A stretch of DNA of 64,000 nucleotides from Thermobacillus xylanilyticus (GTDB taxonomy: Bacteria > Bacillota > Bacilli > Paenibacillales > Paenibacillaceae). The position numbers and the translations under genes are program-made. The notes under the pieces are model-generated. The model ran no database searches. It was not told the origin of the DNA and saw nothing but the letters and a program-made list of their open reading frames with translations. This document shows positions 26,808 through 36,000 of this stretch, piece by piece. The stretch is from positions 27,779 to 91,778 of the forward strand of contig NZ_CAJRAY010000049.1 of assembly GCF_907165215.1 (NCBI RefSeq), written 5' to 3'. Each line of letters starts with the position of its first letter. Position 1 is the stretch's first letter.

Positions 26808-27578
26808 ATGAGGATCGGATTTTTTGACTCGGGGCTGGGCGGACTGACCGTGCTTGCCGAATCGCTTCGCCGGCTTCCGGCCAAAGATTATCTGTACATG
26901 GCGGACACGCTGCACGTGCCGTACGGAACGAAGACGAAAGAGGACGTCAGGCGCTACGTTCTGGAAGCCGTCGAGACCATGGTCGGTCAGGGCATTGACG
27001 CACTGGTCGTTGCCTGCAACACGGCCACGAGCATCGCGATCAATGAGCTGCGGGAGATCTACAGCATGCCGATCGTCGGCATGGAGCCTGCCGTCAAGCC
27101 CGCGGTGGAGATGAACCGGGCGACGGGCAAGCGCGTGCTGGTGTGCGCGACGCCGCTGACGCTCTCCATGCCGAAGTATTACGCGCTGGTCTCCCGCGTG
27201 GACGAAAACGGCATCGTCGATTCGCTGCCGCTGCCCGAACTGGTCGACTATTGCGAGCGTCTCGTGTTTGACGGGGAAGAACTCGCGGCGTATTTCCGGC
27301 GGAAGCTGGAACCGTTCGATCTTGACCGGTACGGCATCATCGTGCTCGGGTGCACGCATTTTATCTATTACCGGGACGCGCTGCGGCGCGTGCTGCCGGA
27401 ATCGATCGAGATCGTCGACGGCAACGCCGGCACGGTTCGGCGGCTGGCGGCGCTCCTGACCCGCTACGGCATCTCGGAGAATGACGGCAGCGGCGATGTG
27501 CGGCTCATGTGCACCGGCGGCGATCCGGCGTACATCCGGAAGATGGGCATCGCGCTCGACCGGGCCAGGACATTGTAA
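26808..27578 (+). CDS. racE: Glutamate racemase
   Basis: 256 residues. It converts L- to D-glutamate for peptidoglycan. The two catalytic cysteines lie in VACNTATS (Cys70) and LGCTHF (Cys182), and FDSGLGG (Asp7) and PYG are the substrate-loop residues. The ATG at 26808 gives the usual N-terminus (RIGFFDSGLGG); an open frame from 26745 would add 21 residues. The ribosome binding site is weak. The VOC-protein gene follows after 58 bases. The name murI is equally used. Confidence 0.93.
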   Translation: MRIGFFDSGLGGLTVLAESLRRLPAKDYLYMADTLHVPYGTKTKEDVRRYVLEAVETMVGQGIDALVVACNTATSIAINELREIYSMPIVGMEPAVKPAVEMNRATGKRVLVCATPLTLSMPKYYALVSRVDENGIVDSLPLPELVDYCERLVFDGEELAAYFRRKLEPFDLDRYGIIVLGCTHFIYYRDALRRVLPESIEIVDGNAGTVRRLAALLTRYGISENDGSGDVRLMCTGGDPAYIRKMGIALDRARTL

Positions 27579-27636
27579 TACAGGACATTGCAAAATTTGA
27601 TGCGCGGCAACAGATGCCGGAGAGGAGAGACAAGTC

Positions 27637-28032
27637 ATGGGCAACAATCGGGTGATCGGCGGCGGCGGATTTCATCACGTGGCGATTCGGGTGCACGATT
27701 TTGACGCGTCCGTGAAGTTTTACACCGAGGTGCTCGGGTTCACCGAGCGCGTGCGGTGGGGCGAAGGGAACGGGCGGGGCATCCTGCTCGATACCGGAGA
27801 CGGCAATTACCTTGAAATCTTTGCGGGAGGCGCGCCCGGCCCGAAGCCGGAAGGGGCGTTCCTGCATCTGGCGCTTCGCACCGACAATGTCGACAAGGCG
27901 ATTGAGGTTGCGCGCGCAGCCGGCATGGAAGTGACGGTCGAGCCGAAGGATGTCTCGCTCGGAACGGTGCCGGCGCGGATCGCGTTCTTCAAGGGGCCGG
28001 ACGGCGAGATCATCGAGTTGTTCCAGGAATAA
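27637..28032 (+). CDS. VOC (glyoxalase/bleomycin-resistance) superfamily protein
   Basis: 131 residues, two beta-alpha-beta-beta-beta modules. Metal ligands expected in the family are visible: His in FHHVAIRV, Glu in YLEIF, His in FLHLALR and Glu in EIIELFQ. It could be a lyase, dioxygenase or resistance protein; no specific function can be given. GGAGAGGAGAG precedes the ATG. A terminator follows directly. Confidence 0.82.
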   Translation: MGNNRVIGGGGFHHVAIRVHDFDASVKFYTEVLGFTERVRWGEGNGRGILLDTGDGNYLEIFAGGAPGPKPEGAFLHLALRTDNVDKAIEVARAAGMEVTVEPKDVSLGTVPARIAFFKGPDGEIIELFQE

Positions 28033-28043
28033 AAGAATGACAG

Positions 28044-28087
28044 AGAACCCCGCACGGCGGAGCGATGCGTTCCGTGTGCGGGGTTCT
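28044..28087. terminator. Bidirectional terminator
   Basis: AGAACCCCGCAC (28044-28055) pairs perfectly with GTGCGGGGTTCT (28076-28087). It lies between the convergent VOC and 5'-nucleotidase genes. Confidence 0.8.
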
Positions 28088-28095
28088 GTCATGCT

Positions 28096-29904
28096 TCAGG
28101 GCAGCAGGATGCGCTGACCGGGGAAGATGAGGTCGGGGTTCTCCAGTCGGTTCAGCTCGGCCAGCTTCTGCCAGGTGGTGCCGTATTTGCGGGCAATGGC
28201 CCAGAGCGTATCGCCCCGTTTCACGATGTACACGCGCTGCTCGGATGACGGCTGCTGCTGCGGCGCAGGCGCCGGCTGCGGAGCCGGTGCGGGCTGCTGC
28301 GGTGCAGGAGCGGGCTGTTGCGGTGCCGGCGCCGGTTGCTGCGGCGATGGCGCGCCTTCCGGAATCGTGCCGGGAGCTACGGCAGGCTCAACGCGGATGC
28401 GTCCTTCCGCCTTGGGCGCGACTTCGCCCTCTGCCTGCAAGTAGCGGATGACCGCTTCCTCCAGCGAAGCGAAATCACCGGTCACCGGCTGTTCCGCTAA
28501 CATGGCATACTGATCGCCGCCGGCGGCGAGGAAATCGTTCGTCGCCAGCGTGTACACCGCCTGAAGGTTGAGCGGTTTGCCGCCCACCCGGACGTCGTAA
28601 ACCCGCTCTCCCGCCGGTTTGCCGGGATCGATTTTGAATGTCATCCCGGCGACGTGCGGGAACCCGCCCAGCGGTTCGGGGTACGCGGACACGCCGTGTT
28701 CAAGCGCCGCCAGCAGCTGGACTCCGGTGACCTCCTTCGTCTGGATGTAGTTGCCGAACGGCAGCACGGTGATCACTTGACCCTTCGTGATGTCTCCGGC
28801 CGGGATGGACGCACGGATGCCGCCGCCGTTCGTCAGCGCAACGTCCGCGCCGGTCTCGAACAGCATGGCGTCGGCGATCAGATTGCCGAGATTCGTCTCA
28901 CCCGCCCGCACATGCTCGCGCTCGCCGTCGAGATCGACGAGGCTCTTGCCGACGATCTCGGACAGCAGGGGCTCCTGATTCGCCTTCACTTCTTCAATCA
29001 CGGCGAGCACGCCCGGGTCCGGTTCGATGCCGGTTGTCTCTTCGGCCGGGATGAGCCGGGCATTCCGCGCTTTCACGCCCGCCGGTCCGACGGTCAGTTC
29101 GACGACGCCGACATGCTCGCCGTATTCCCCGGCCTGCACGATCAGCGTGCCGCCGGCCTCCAGGCCTTCGGGCAGCGCCGTGTGGCTGTGTCCGTCGACA
29201 ATGAGATCAATGCCCGGCACTTCTTCGGCAAGTTTCCGGCTGGTGTCGGTGCTCGCTTCGTCCAGGCCGAGATGGGCCAGTGCAATGACGGCATCCGCCT
29301 TGCCCTCAAGCTCCGCGACGACCCGTTTCGCTTCCTCGACCGGATCGGCGAAGGTCAGCCCCGCGACATTGTCCGGGTGCGTCTTGTAGGTCGTCTCGGG
29401 CGTCGCGAGCCCGAAGACGGCGACCCGCACGCCGCCGGCATCCAGCACGACGTACGGCTCGAGCAGCCTCGTCCCGTCCGGCTTGTATACGTTGGCCGCG
29501 AGCATCGGGAATGACGCTTCGCCGGCCAGTTCGAGCAGCCGGCCGTAACCGTAGTTGTAATCGTGATTGCCCGTCGCCATCGCGTCGAAGCCGACGGCGT
29601 TCATCATGCGGACGATGCTGCCGCCGCGCTCCAGATTCGCGATCGTCTGCCCGTGCAGCGAATCGCCCGCATCGAGCAGCAGCGTGTTCGGGTTCTCGGC
29701 TTTCAGTTGCTTCACGAAAGCGGCCAGCTTCGCATAGCCGATGTTCGCATCCGTCTGCTCAACCCGGGAATGGACATCGTTCACGTGGACGATCGTGATC
29801 GTCGTCTCCCCTTGGGCGGCGCTTGCCGCCGCAGGCAAGGCCAGCAGACTCAGGATCAGGAATGCCAGCAGCATGCGCCCGGCCTGTCTCAGCCGCTCCA
29901 TCAT
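28096..29904 (-). CDS. Secreted 5'-nucleotidase/metallophosphatase with C-terminal LysM
   Basis: 602 residues. Signal peptide about 1-29 (ALPAAASAAQG). The metallophosphatase domain (about 33-250) has HVNDVHSR, DAGDSLHG, GNHDYN and DGHSH. The 5'-nucleotidase C-terminal domain (about 310-480) has TNLGNLIADA, NGGGIRASIP and the substrate-binding NDFLAAGGDQY. A Pro/Ala/Gln linker of roughly 40 residues built on PAPQQ repeats follows, and then one LysM domain (about 557-602, VKRGDTLWAIARKYG). It dephosphorylates nucleotides or cyclic nucleotides outside the membrane, and LysM would hold it to peptidoglycan. GAGGAGG lies 6 bases before ATG 29904. B. subtilis YfkN is a relative with a different anchor. 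Confidence 0.92.
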   Translation of the reverse strand: MMERLRQAGRMLLAFLILSLLALPAAASAAQGETTITIVHVNDVHSRVEQTDANIGYAKLAAFVKQLKAENPNTLLLDAGDSLHGQTIANLERGGSIVRMMNAVGFDAMATGNHDYNYGYGRLLELAGEASFPMLAANVYKPDGTRLLEPYVVLDAGGVRVAVFGLATPETTYKTHPDNVAGLTFADPVEEAKRVVAELEGKADAVIALAHLGLDEASTDTSRKLAEEVPGIDLIVDGHSHTALPEGLEAGGTLIVQAGEYGEHVGVVELTVGPAGVKARNARLIPAEETTGIEPDPGVLAVIEEVKANQEPLLSEIVGKSLVDLDGEREHVRAGETNLGNLIADAMLFETGADVALTNGGGIRASIPAGDITKGQVITVLPFGNYIQTKEVTGVQLLAALEHGVSAYPEPLGGFPHVAGMTFKIDPGKPAGERVYDVRVGGKPLNLQAVYTLATNDFLAAGGDQYAMLAEQPVTGDFASLEEAVIRYLQAEGEVAPKAEGRIRVEPAVAPGTIPEGAPSPQQPAPAPQQPAPAPQQPAPAPQPAPAPQQQPSSEQRVYIVKRGDTLWAIARKYGTTWQKLAELNRLENPDLIFPGQRILLP

Positions 29905-30072
29905 CCGATTCCTCCTCGAAAAAGTAGTCCCCGATTTCAATAATACAGGCAAATTGTCATCGCTATAATAAATAGAAATCAAAAATGCATAAATTGGATC
30001 CGCTTTCCGTGAACTTGCGGCCGGTCCGATTCGTCTATACGGTTAGCGGAACGGATCGGGGAGGAGAGCGGC

Positions 30073-31071
30073 ATGCGGGAGGGACGTGCGCGGCCCGGCG
30101 GTCGGAACGGAACGGAGCTGGGTTTGGTGCTGGCGGGACTCGTCCTGCTCCATGGCATCGCCGGCATCATCAGCCTGTTTGGCGCGGAAGCGGGAGCGGA
30201 CATCATCCTCCAGATGTTCGGGCTTGCCGCGGTCCGTTCGACAATTGCGGCGGATGCCGAAAGCGCCTCGGACACGGCGGCGGATATCGCCTTGACCGAA
30301 GGCGGATCGGGACACGCGGCGGCCGAGGGCGGCGGCTTGGCGGCTGACGGGACGCCTCTGGCCGGAAATCGGCCGGCACCCGCCGGGAGCACGGCAACGG
30401 AACAGCCGCCGGAATCGATCGTGCAGCCGCCGGGTCCGTCGGAATCGGAATCGGCTTCGCAAAGGCGGGAAGCGCCCGTACCGGCCAAACGGGCCGCGCT
30501 GACTTTCGACGACGGCCCTGACAGGAAATATACGCCAATGGTCCTTGACATCTTGTCGCAATACGGCGTTACTGCTACATTTTTTGTCGTCGGCACTCAG
30601 GCCGAGCGTTATCCCGAAGTGCTGGCGCGCATCCGGGACGAGGGACACGAGATCGGCAGCCACGGCTACGCCCATGCGGACATGGGCAAGATGACGGCCG
30701 CCGACATCACCGAAGATCTGCGCCTCGCGGACGAGGCGCTGCGGGAAGCGGCGGGCATCGTCCCCGCGCTGTTCCGGCCTCCCTACGGATCGGTATCGGA
30801 TGAACTCAAAGCCGCGCTGTCGGATTCGGGCAAGAAGCTCGTCCGCTGGAATGTCGATCCCCGCGACTGGGACGGCACACCGGCCGCCGAAATCGCATCC
30901 CATGTGCTGGAACACGCGAAAGACGGCGCGATCATTCTGCTGCACAGTTTCGGCGGCAAGAACGCCGATCTCAGCGGAACGATCGAGGCGCTGCCGGAGA
31001 TCATCGAAGGGCTGCTGGCACAGGGGTATGAGCTGACGACCGTATCCGGATTGGAGCGTGACAGCAAGTGA
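30073..31071 (+). CDS. Membrane-anchored polysaccharide deacetylase (NodB domain)
   Basis: 332 residues. One TM helix at about 15-37 is followed by a low-complexity Ala/Gly/Glu/Pro spacer of about 95 residues and a NodB domain (about 140-325). Catalytic motifs: LTFDDGPD (base and metal Asp), SHGYAHADMG (metal His pair), RPPYGS, NVDPRDW and IILLHS. All five NodB motifs are intact, so activity on peptidoglycan or another N-acetylated polymer is expected. GGGGAGGAG precedes the ATG. The ECF sigma factor starts 140 bases downstream and may share the transcript. Confidence 0.9.
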   Translation: MREGRARPGGRNGTELGLVLAGLVLLHGIAGIISLFGAEAGADIILQMFGLAAVRSTIAADAESASDTAADIALTEGGSGHAAAEGGGLAADGTPLAGNRPAPAGSTATEQPPESIVQPPGPSESESASQRREAPVPAKRAALTFDDGPDRKYTPMVLDILSQYGVTATFFVVGTQAERYPEVLARIRDEGHEIGSHGYAHADMGKMTAADITEDLRLADEALREAAGIVPALFRPPYGSVSDELKAALSDSGKKLVRWNVDPRDWDGTPAAEIASHVLEHAKDGAIILLHSFGGKNADLSGTIEALPEIIEGLLAQGYELTTVSGLERDSK

Positions 31072-31211
31072 ATGGACGTATTTTTTCGGCTCCCCTATGG
31101 CAATCGGTGATGAATTCCTGGATAATGGAAACGGGTGCTTCAAGCGCCGCCGTGCCGCAGGATGCGGCCGCGGTGCCGGACGCCGATTGTATCGGGACTA
31201 GAGGTGGCGAA

Positions 31212-31772
31212 GTGCAATCCGATACGGGTTTCGAATACTTGCGGTTCATCGGCGAGCAAGCCGACCGCAAGGCATTGTTGACCGAACTGATGAATGCATA
31301 TGGCAAAGACGTCTGGAACTTCGCCTACAGCATGACGCGGAAATGGGACCAGGCGGACGACATCGCGCAGGAAGTGTTCCTGAAGGCTTACCGGAATCTG
31401 CATACATTCCGCAGCCAGGCGTCCGTGAAGACATGGCTGCTTGCCATTACCCGCAACATGGTGCTCGATTACCGGAAGCAGGCGTTCTTCCGCCGGGTGG
31501 TGCTGGTGGACGCGTTCAGGGAGGACGGAGCCTCTTCATCCGCCGAGCGGGAAGTCATCGAGTCGCTGGCGGTGAACGACATGTGGAAGCAGGTGCTCGA
31601 ACTTCCGTACAAATACCGTGAGGTCGTCATTCTGTACGCGCATTATCAACTTTCGATGAAAGAAATCGCGGAAATGCTGGGCGTAAGCGAAGGGACGGTC
31701 AAGTCGAGGCTGTTCCATGCAAGGCGGAAACTGGCGGCGAGAGGAGGCGGTCGCGGTGATTCCGACAGATGA
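31212..31772 (+). CDS. ECF-type RNA polymerase sigma factor
   Basis: 186 residues. Region 2 contains DQADDIAQEVFLKAYRNLHTF and TWLLAITRNMVLDYRK. Region 4 is a helix-turn-helix, KEIAEMLGVSEGTVKSRLFHARRKL. There is no region 3, as in ECF factors. GTG 31212 with GAGG upstream gives a normal ECF length; the frame extends back to 31068, overlapping the deacetylase stop, but the extra 48 residues are unlike any sigma factor. It overlaps the next gene by 17 bases, the classical sigma/anti-sigma arrangement. The inducing signal is unknown; cell-envelope stress is the usual theme. Confidence 0.9.
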   Translation: MQSDTGFEYLRFIGEQADRKALLTELMNAYGKDVWNFAYSMTRKWDQADDIAQEVFLKAYRNLHTFRSQASVKTWLLAITRNMVLDYRKQAFFRRVVLVDAFREDGASSSAEREVIESLAVNDMWKQVLELPYKYREVVILYAHYQLSMKEIAEMLGVSEGTVKSRLFHARRKLAARGGGRGDSDR

Positions 31773-32985
31773 CGAGCTGAAGCGCGAACTGGCCCATGGA
31801 CCGCTCAAGCGCAGCGGTTTCGACGAACGGCTGCGCAGACGGATCGAAGAGCGGCTGGACGAGAACCCGGTCCGCCGTCCTTTCCGGCCGTTCCGGCTGG
31901 CCGGCATGGGCATGGGCGTATGCCTCGTGATTGCCGCGGTCGTGCTGCTGATCCGGCTCCATCCGGTGAACACCGGCGGCACGCAACAGCAGTTGGCCGA
32001 TTCGTCCGGATCGGATACGGTTGCCGGCTCAGCGGCGGCTGTGGCCGATGCGGAGGAGACGCCGCGCCGTTCGGTGCTGCTCCTCGGGCTCAGGCAGGAT
32101 ACGGACGGAGAGGCGAGCGCCTACCGGACGCTGCTCGTCTCGGGCGGGCCCGACGCGTCCGATTGGTCGGCGGCGGATGGAGACGGCATCATCATGCCGT
32201 ACCGCACCGATTTCTGGCGGCTGGATGTGCAGGAAATCCAGGGCAACAACGGCACGTTTCGGCTGGTCGGAGCCTACAACGCTTCGCGCGGAGATACGGG
32301 GACACTGCCGCCGGTTCGGGCGGGAGGCGGGGGCATCGGTCCGATTGAGGAGCGCATCCTGTTCGCGGGCAACCGCTACGTCGGCATCGCCCGTCTGACG
32401 TCGGGCGAGTGGACGTATCGGATGATGGATATAGCCGATCTTTCCCAGCCCCGGAATGTCAGATTGATTGCATCCGACGCCGAGCGGCATATGGTTCCGG
32501 CCGTACAGACGGACGGCAGGCTCGGCGTAGCCGAGACCGATATGCCGGAACGTCTGGGCGGCATCGACGAATGGACGCTCGCGCGCAAGGCGGGCCGCTG
32601 GATCGCGGTCGGGCGCGATGAAGGCGCCGGCAAACGGATGGAAAATACCATCCCGCGGGAACTGCCCTATGCCATCGGCTCCGTGATCGTCGCCCACAAC
32701 GAACTGGCATTGTATTGGGATGACATCCGCGCCGTGCAGCCCGCCGCCGTCGATGCCGTGACGTCCCCGGCGCGCAATATGGCGGTCATCCTGACAGACC
32801 GGAAGATCGTCATCTACAGCATGAAGAACGGCAAACTGGATCGGGAAATGCTGGACATGGAGCTGAAGCCCGGCGAGACGGTCATCATGGCCGAGTGGGC
32901 GACGCACGTCGATTATGTGGACGAATGGATTCGCAGAGTCAGCGAATTGTTTGGCGAGGCTCCGGCCAGCCGGGCGCTGCCGTGA
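31756..32985 (+). CDS. Putative anti-sigma factor/membrane sensor with large extracytoplasmic domain
   Basis: 409 residues. A short cytoplasmic segment (about 1-38) rich in Arg and Glu precedes one TM helix (about 39-57, MGMGVCLVIAAVVLLI). An extracytoplasmic part of about 345 residues follows, with no family I recognise. It has beta-rich stretches (RSVLLLGLRQDTDG, YRTLLVSGG, NVRLIASD) and reads more like a periplasmic-type propeller or lipoprotein sensor than a normal anti-sigma tail. GTG 31756 follows GAGGAGGCGG and overlaps the sigma gene, which is the main reason for calling it the partner. No zinc-binding HxxxCxxC motif is visible in the cytoplasmic part. Confidence 0.65.
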   Translation: MIPTDDELKRELAHGPLKRSGFDERLRRRIEERLDENPVRRPFRPFRLAGMGMGVCLVIAAVVLLIRLHPVNTGGTQQQLADSSGSDTVAGSAAAVADAEETPRRSVLLLGLRQDTDGEASAYRTLLVSGGPDASDWSAADGDGIIMPYRTDFWRLDVQEIQGNNGTFRLVGAYNASRGDTGTLPPVRAGGGGIGPIEERILFAGNRYVGIARLTSGEWTYRMMDIADLSQPRNVRLIASDAERHMVPAVQTDGRLGVAETDMPERLGGIDEWTLARKAGRWIAVGRDEGAGKRMENTIPRELPYAIGSVIVAHNELALYWDDIRAVQPAAVDAVTSPARNMAVILTDRKIVIYSMKNGKLDREMLDMELKPGETVIMAEWATHVDYVDEWIRRVSELFGEAPASRALP

Positions 32986-32998
32986 TGCGGAAATGAAG

Positions 32999-33030
32999 AA
33001 GGGATCCCCTGCGCGGGGATCCCTTGCTTG
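32999..33030. terminator. Terminator between the anti-sigma gene and lhr
   Basis: AAGGGATCCCC (32999-33009) and GGGGATCCCTT (33015-33025) pair perfectly over 11 bases. It serves convergent genes. Confidence 0.85.
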
Positions 33031-33031
33031 T

Positions 33032-36000
33032 TCATCGGCCGAGCGAGCTCAGCCAGACCGTCATCGCGCGGGCGTCGCGCTCCGCGCCGACGGATTGCAG
33101 CAAGGAGGCGGCCTCCGGCGATTCGGCGGCCGGTTCGCCGTTCAGGGAGGCGATCCGGATTTTGCTGCGCTTCGTCATTTGCATGATCGTGCGGAACGCG
33201 CGGCGCATCGTGTCCGCCAGCGCATCTTCGCCGATGTCTTCCGGCGCCCGCATCGTGGATACGCTCCTCCCGTATCCTTCGATCCACAGCAGCCATTCCC
33301 CGCCGCGCAGCACGAGGAAGTTGCCGCTGCGGCGCGCGAAGGCGGCGCCCGGGCGCTGCGGCCACGGCGCAAGCAGGCCGAACGGACTTGCGGGATCGGA
33401 CGCGGCCAGCACCGTCACGTCGTCTTCGGCCCCGGCTTCGACGGGCGGACGGCGAAGCGAAGCGACCCGTTCACGGGAGACGAATTGCATTGTCTGCACG
33501 CCGCGGACGAACATGCCGCGCGTGACGATGCCCATGGTCTCCAACTGCCGGAGAACGGGCAGCAGCACATCCCACCCGAAGGGCGACCAGTGGTCGGCCG
33601 TTTCTTTCGCGAGCACGCCGAACCCGTCGAGCAGATGGCGCGTCCAGGCCATGACGGACGTCTCTTGCGGCACATCGGCTTGCGGCGCATCCGCATCCTG
33701 CAGCAGATCGGAGAGCGCATACCAGCGGCCCTGTCCGGAGCCGGTCCGGGGCAGTCCGCGGGCAGCGCCTGTCTGCGCGGTCTTCGCCGTTTTTGCCGGC
33801 TTCGCCGTCAATGCGAGACGCAGCGGGGCGAACTGATCGTTCGACACATGCCCGTCCCGGACGAGATCCAGCAGATCGGACAGCAGCTCGGACGGCAGCC
33901 GGTCGAACTCCCGGGCCAGCTTCGTCAGGAAGGCGGCGCCGCCATCCCGGAGCCGATCGAGCAGTTCCGGGTGCTTGACCGGCCGGCCGGCGCTTTCCCG
34001 CAGAACCGGAACGTAGAGTTCCCGTGATTCGGCAAGGAAGAACGCGACCTGGACCTGGTCGGCGCCGGATTCCCTGCGCGCCGTCCAGATGACTTCCCCG
34101 CTTGCACAGAGCGCGTCGAGCAGTTCGCCGCGGTAAGCGGTCAGCCGGGAGGGGAAGATGACGGTCTCCCACAGTTCGAGCGGCAGGAACAGCCCCTGCA
34201 GCCGGCCGATCACCGCCAGCAGGCCGCTCTCGCCGGCGAGCCGCGCGCCCGGCAGCGCGTACTGGAGCGCGGCAGCCTCCAGCAGCCACCTTTCCGGCTC
34301 GAGCGGCTCGGCCTCCCTGCGCGCTTCCCGCACGGAACGGCGGAGGATGCGGGAGGCGATCCGGCTGCTCATCCATGCCTCGCCTTCATCATCGCCCGCG
34401 ATCGGCGACGGTTCGATCCGCTCCTGCAGCAGCAGCTCGTCGATGACGGCGCGCGCCTGCACCGGCGACAGCTGCGGATAGCGGCCGATCAGATCCGCCA
34501 TCGTGAAGGAGAGCACCTGCTCCGTCCAGCGCCCGGCCACGAAGGCGACGGATGCGGGAGTCGCGGGAAACTCGCGGTACAGGTCGCGTTCGTCCGCGCA
34601 GATCCAGCGCACAATGCCGCCGAATTCCAGCGGCGCAATCCGGCCATCCCGTTCGAGCGCCCGGAGCCACTCCGCCGTCCGGCCGCCGGCCCAAGCGGCC
34701 AGCTCGTCGGCCGAGCTGTCGCCCCGCCGCTTGAGCAGCGCGTACAGCCCGTCCGGGTCCGCGGGCGGACCGCCCGGCCCCGGTTCGGCGAGCCGCCGCC
34801 GCTCTTCCTCGATCGCTTCCGGCCGCACGGCGCGGCGCAGCGCTTCCTCGCCGAACAGTTCGCCCGCAAGCCGCTTGTTGATTTCGATGAGCTGCAACTG
34901 CAAATCGCCGCTGAGCTGGTCGCCTTCGTACAATTGCTTCATCGCGTAATCGGACACGAATGCCGACGCCAGCGGCGAAGGATGCGCGGTCTCGCGCATG
35001 ACGATGCGGATGGTGCCGTCGGCGAGGGAGCGCAGCGCATCCAGAAGGTTCGGGAGGTCCAGCTCGTCGTGAAGCGTGCAGCGCATCGCTTCGTGCAGAT
35101 AGGGGAACTGCTCGGCATACGGCAGCGCCTCCCGGAGCAGTTCTTCGCTGCGGATGCGTTTCTGCCACATCGGCGTGCGCCGGAAGCTGCGCTGCAAGAG
35201 CAGCGACGTCTCCGCAATGCGCCGGAACGAGACGGCGAAGAGGGGGGAGCCGGCAATGGCTTCCCTCAGCAGCCGCTCCACATTGTCGGGCGTCACTTGC
35301 CGCACGGCGTCAAGCCAGGCCGGTCCCCATTCCGGCAGCACAAGCTCGATTCCGCCGTCCCGGGCATGGGCGTACACCTGCTGCCGCATCGCTTGTTCCA
35401 GCACATGCCGGATCGCCAGCAGCCAGGTGCGGTTGACGCGCTTGCCCCAGTGGTTGTGCATGACGACGTGCCAGCGCCCCGTCACGTCGCGGTAATACTC
35501 GACGAGCAGCCGCTTGTCGGTCGGCACGCCGCCGTGCGCGTGCTGGGAGCGGACGAGCGCCGCAAGGCCGGATGCCGCCCCGCCGTCCAGATGGAAGCTG
35601 CGGGACAGCCAGTCGATGGTCTCCGCATCGGCGGCCGCCTGGCCGCCCGTCCCGGAACCATCATCCGGCCCGCCGAAGTCCGCCGCCTGACCCTCCGAAG
35701 GGTTGACGGCTTCACGCGCTGCCGCTCCATCGACATGTTCCGCCGTTTCGACAGCGCTCCCCGCCGCTCCACCGCCAGCCGTCAGCCGCCGTTCAAGTTC
35801 GGCCCACAGCCGGCCGACGGCCTGTCCCAGCTCGTAGGAACGCCCGGGGCCCTCGTTCCGCCAGAACGGGATTTCGCTGTACCGGTTGCCCGCTTCCACC
35901 GCATAGACCCGGTCCTGCCGGATGCTCTGGATACGCCACGAGCTGGTGCCCAGCTGGAAGACGTCGCCGACCCGGCTCTCCTCGATATACTCTTCGTCCA

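Noticed and set aside
31068..31211. A longer N-terminus for the ECF sigma factor
   Set aside because: The extra 48 residues are not sigma-like, and GTG 31212 has a better site and gives normal ECF length.
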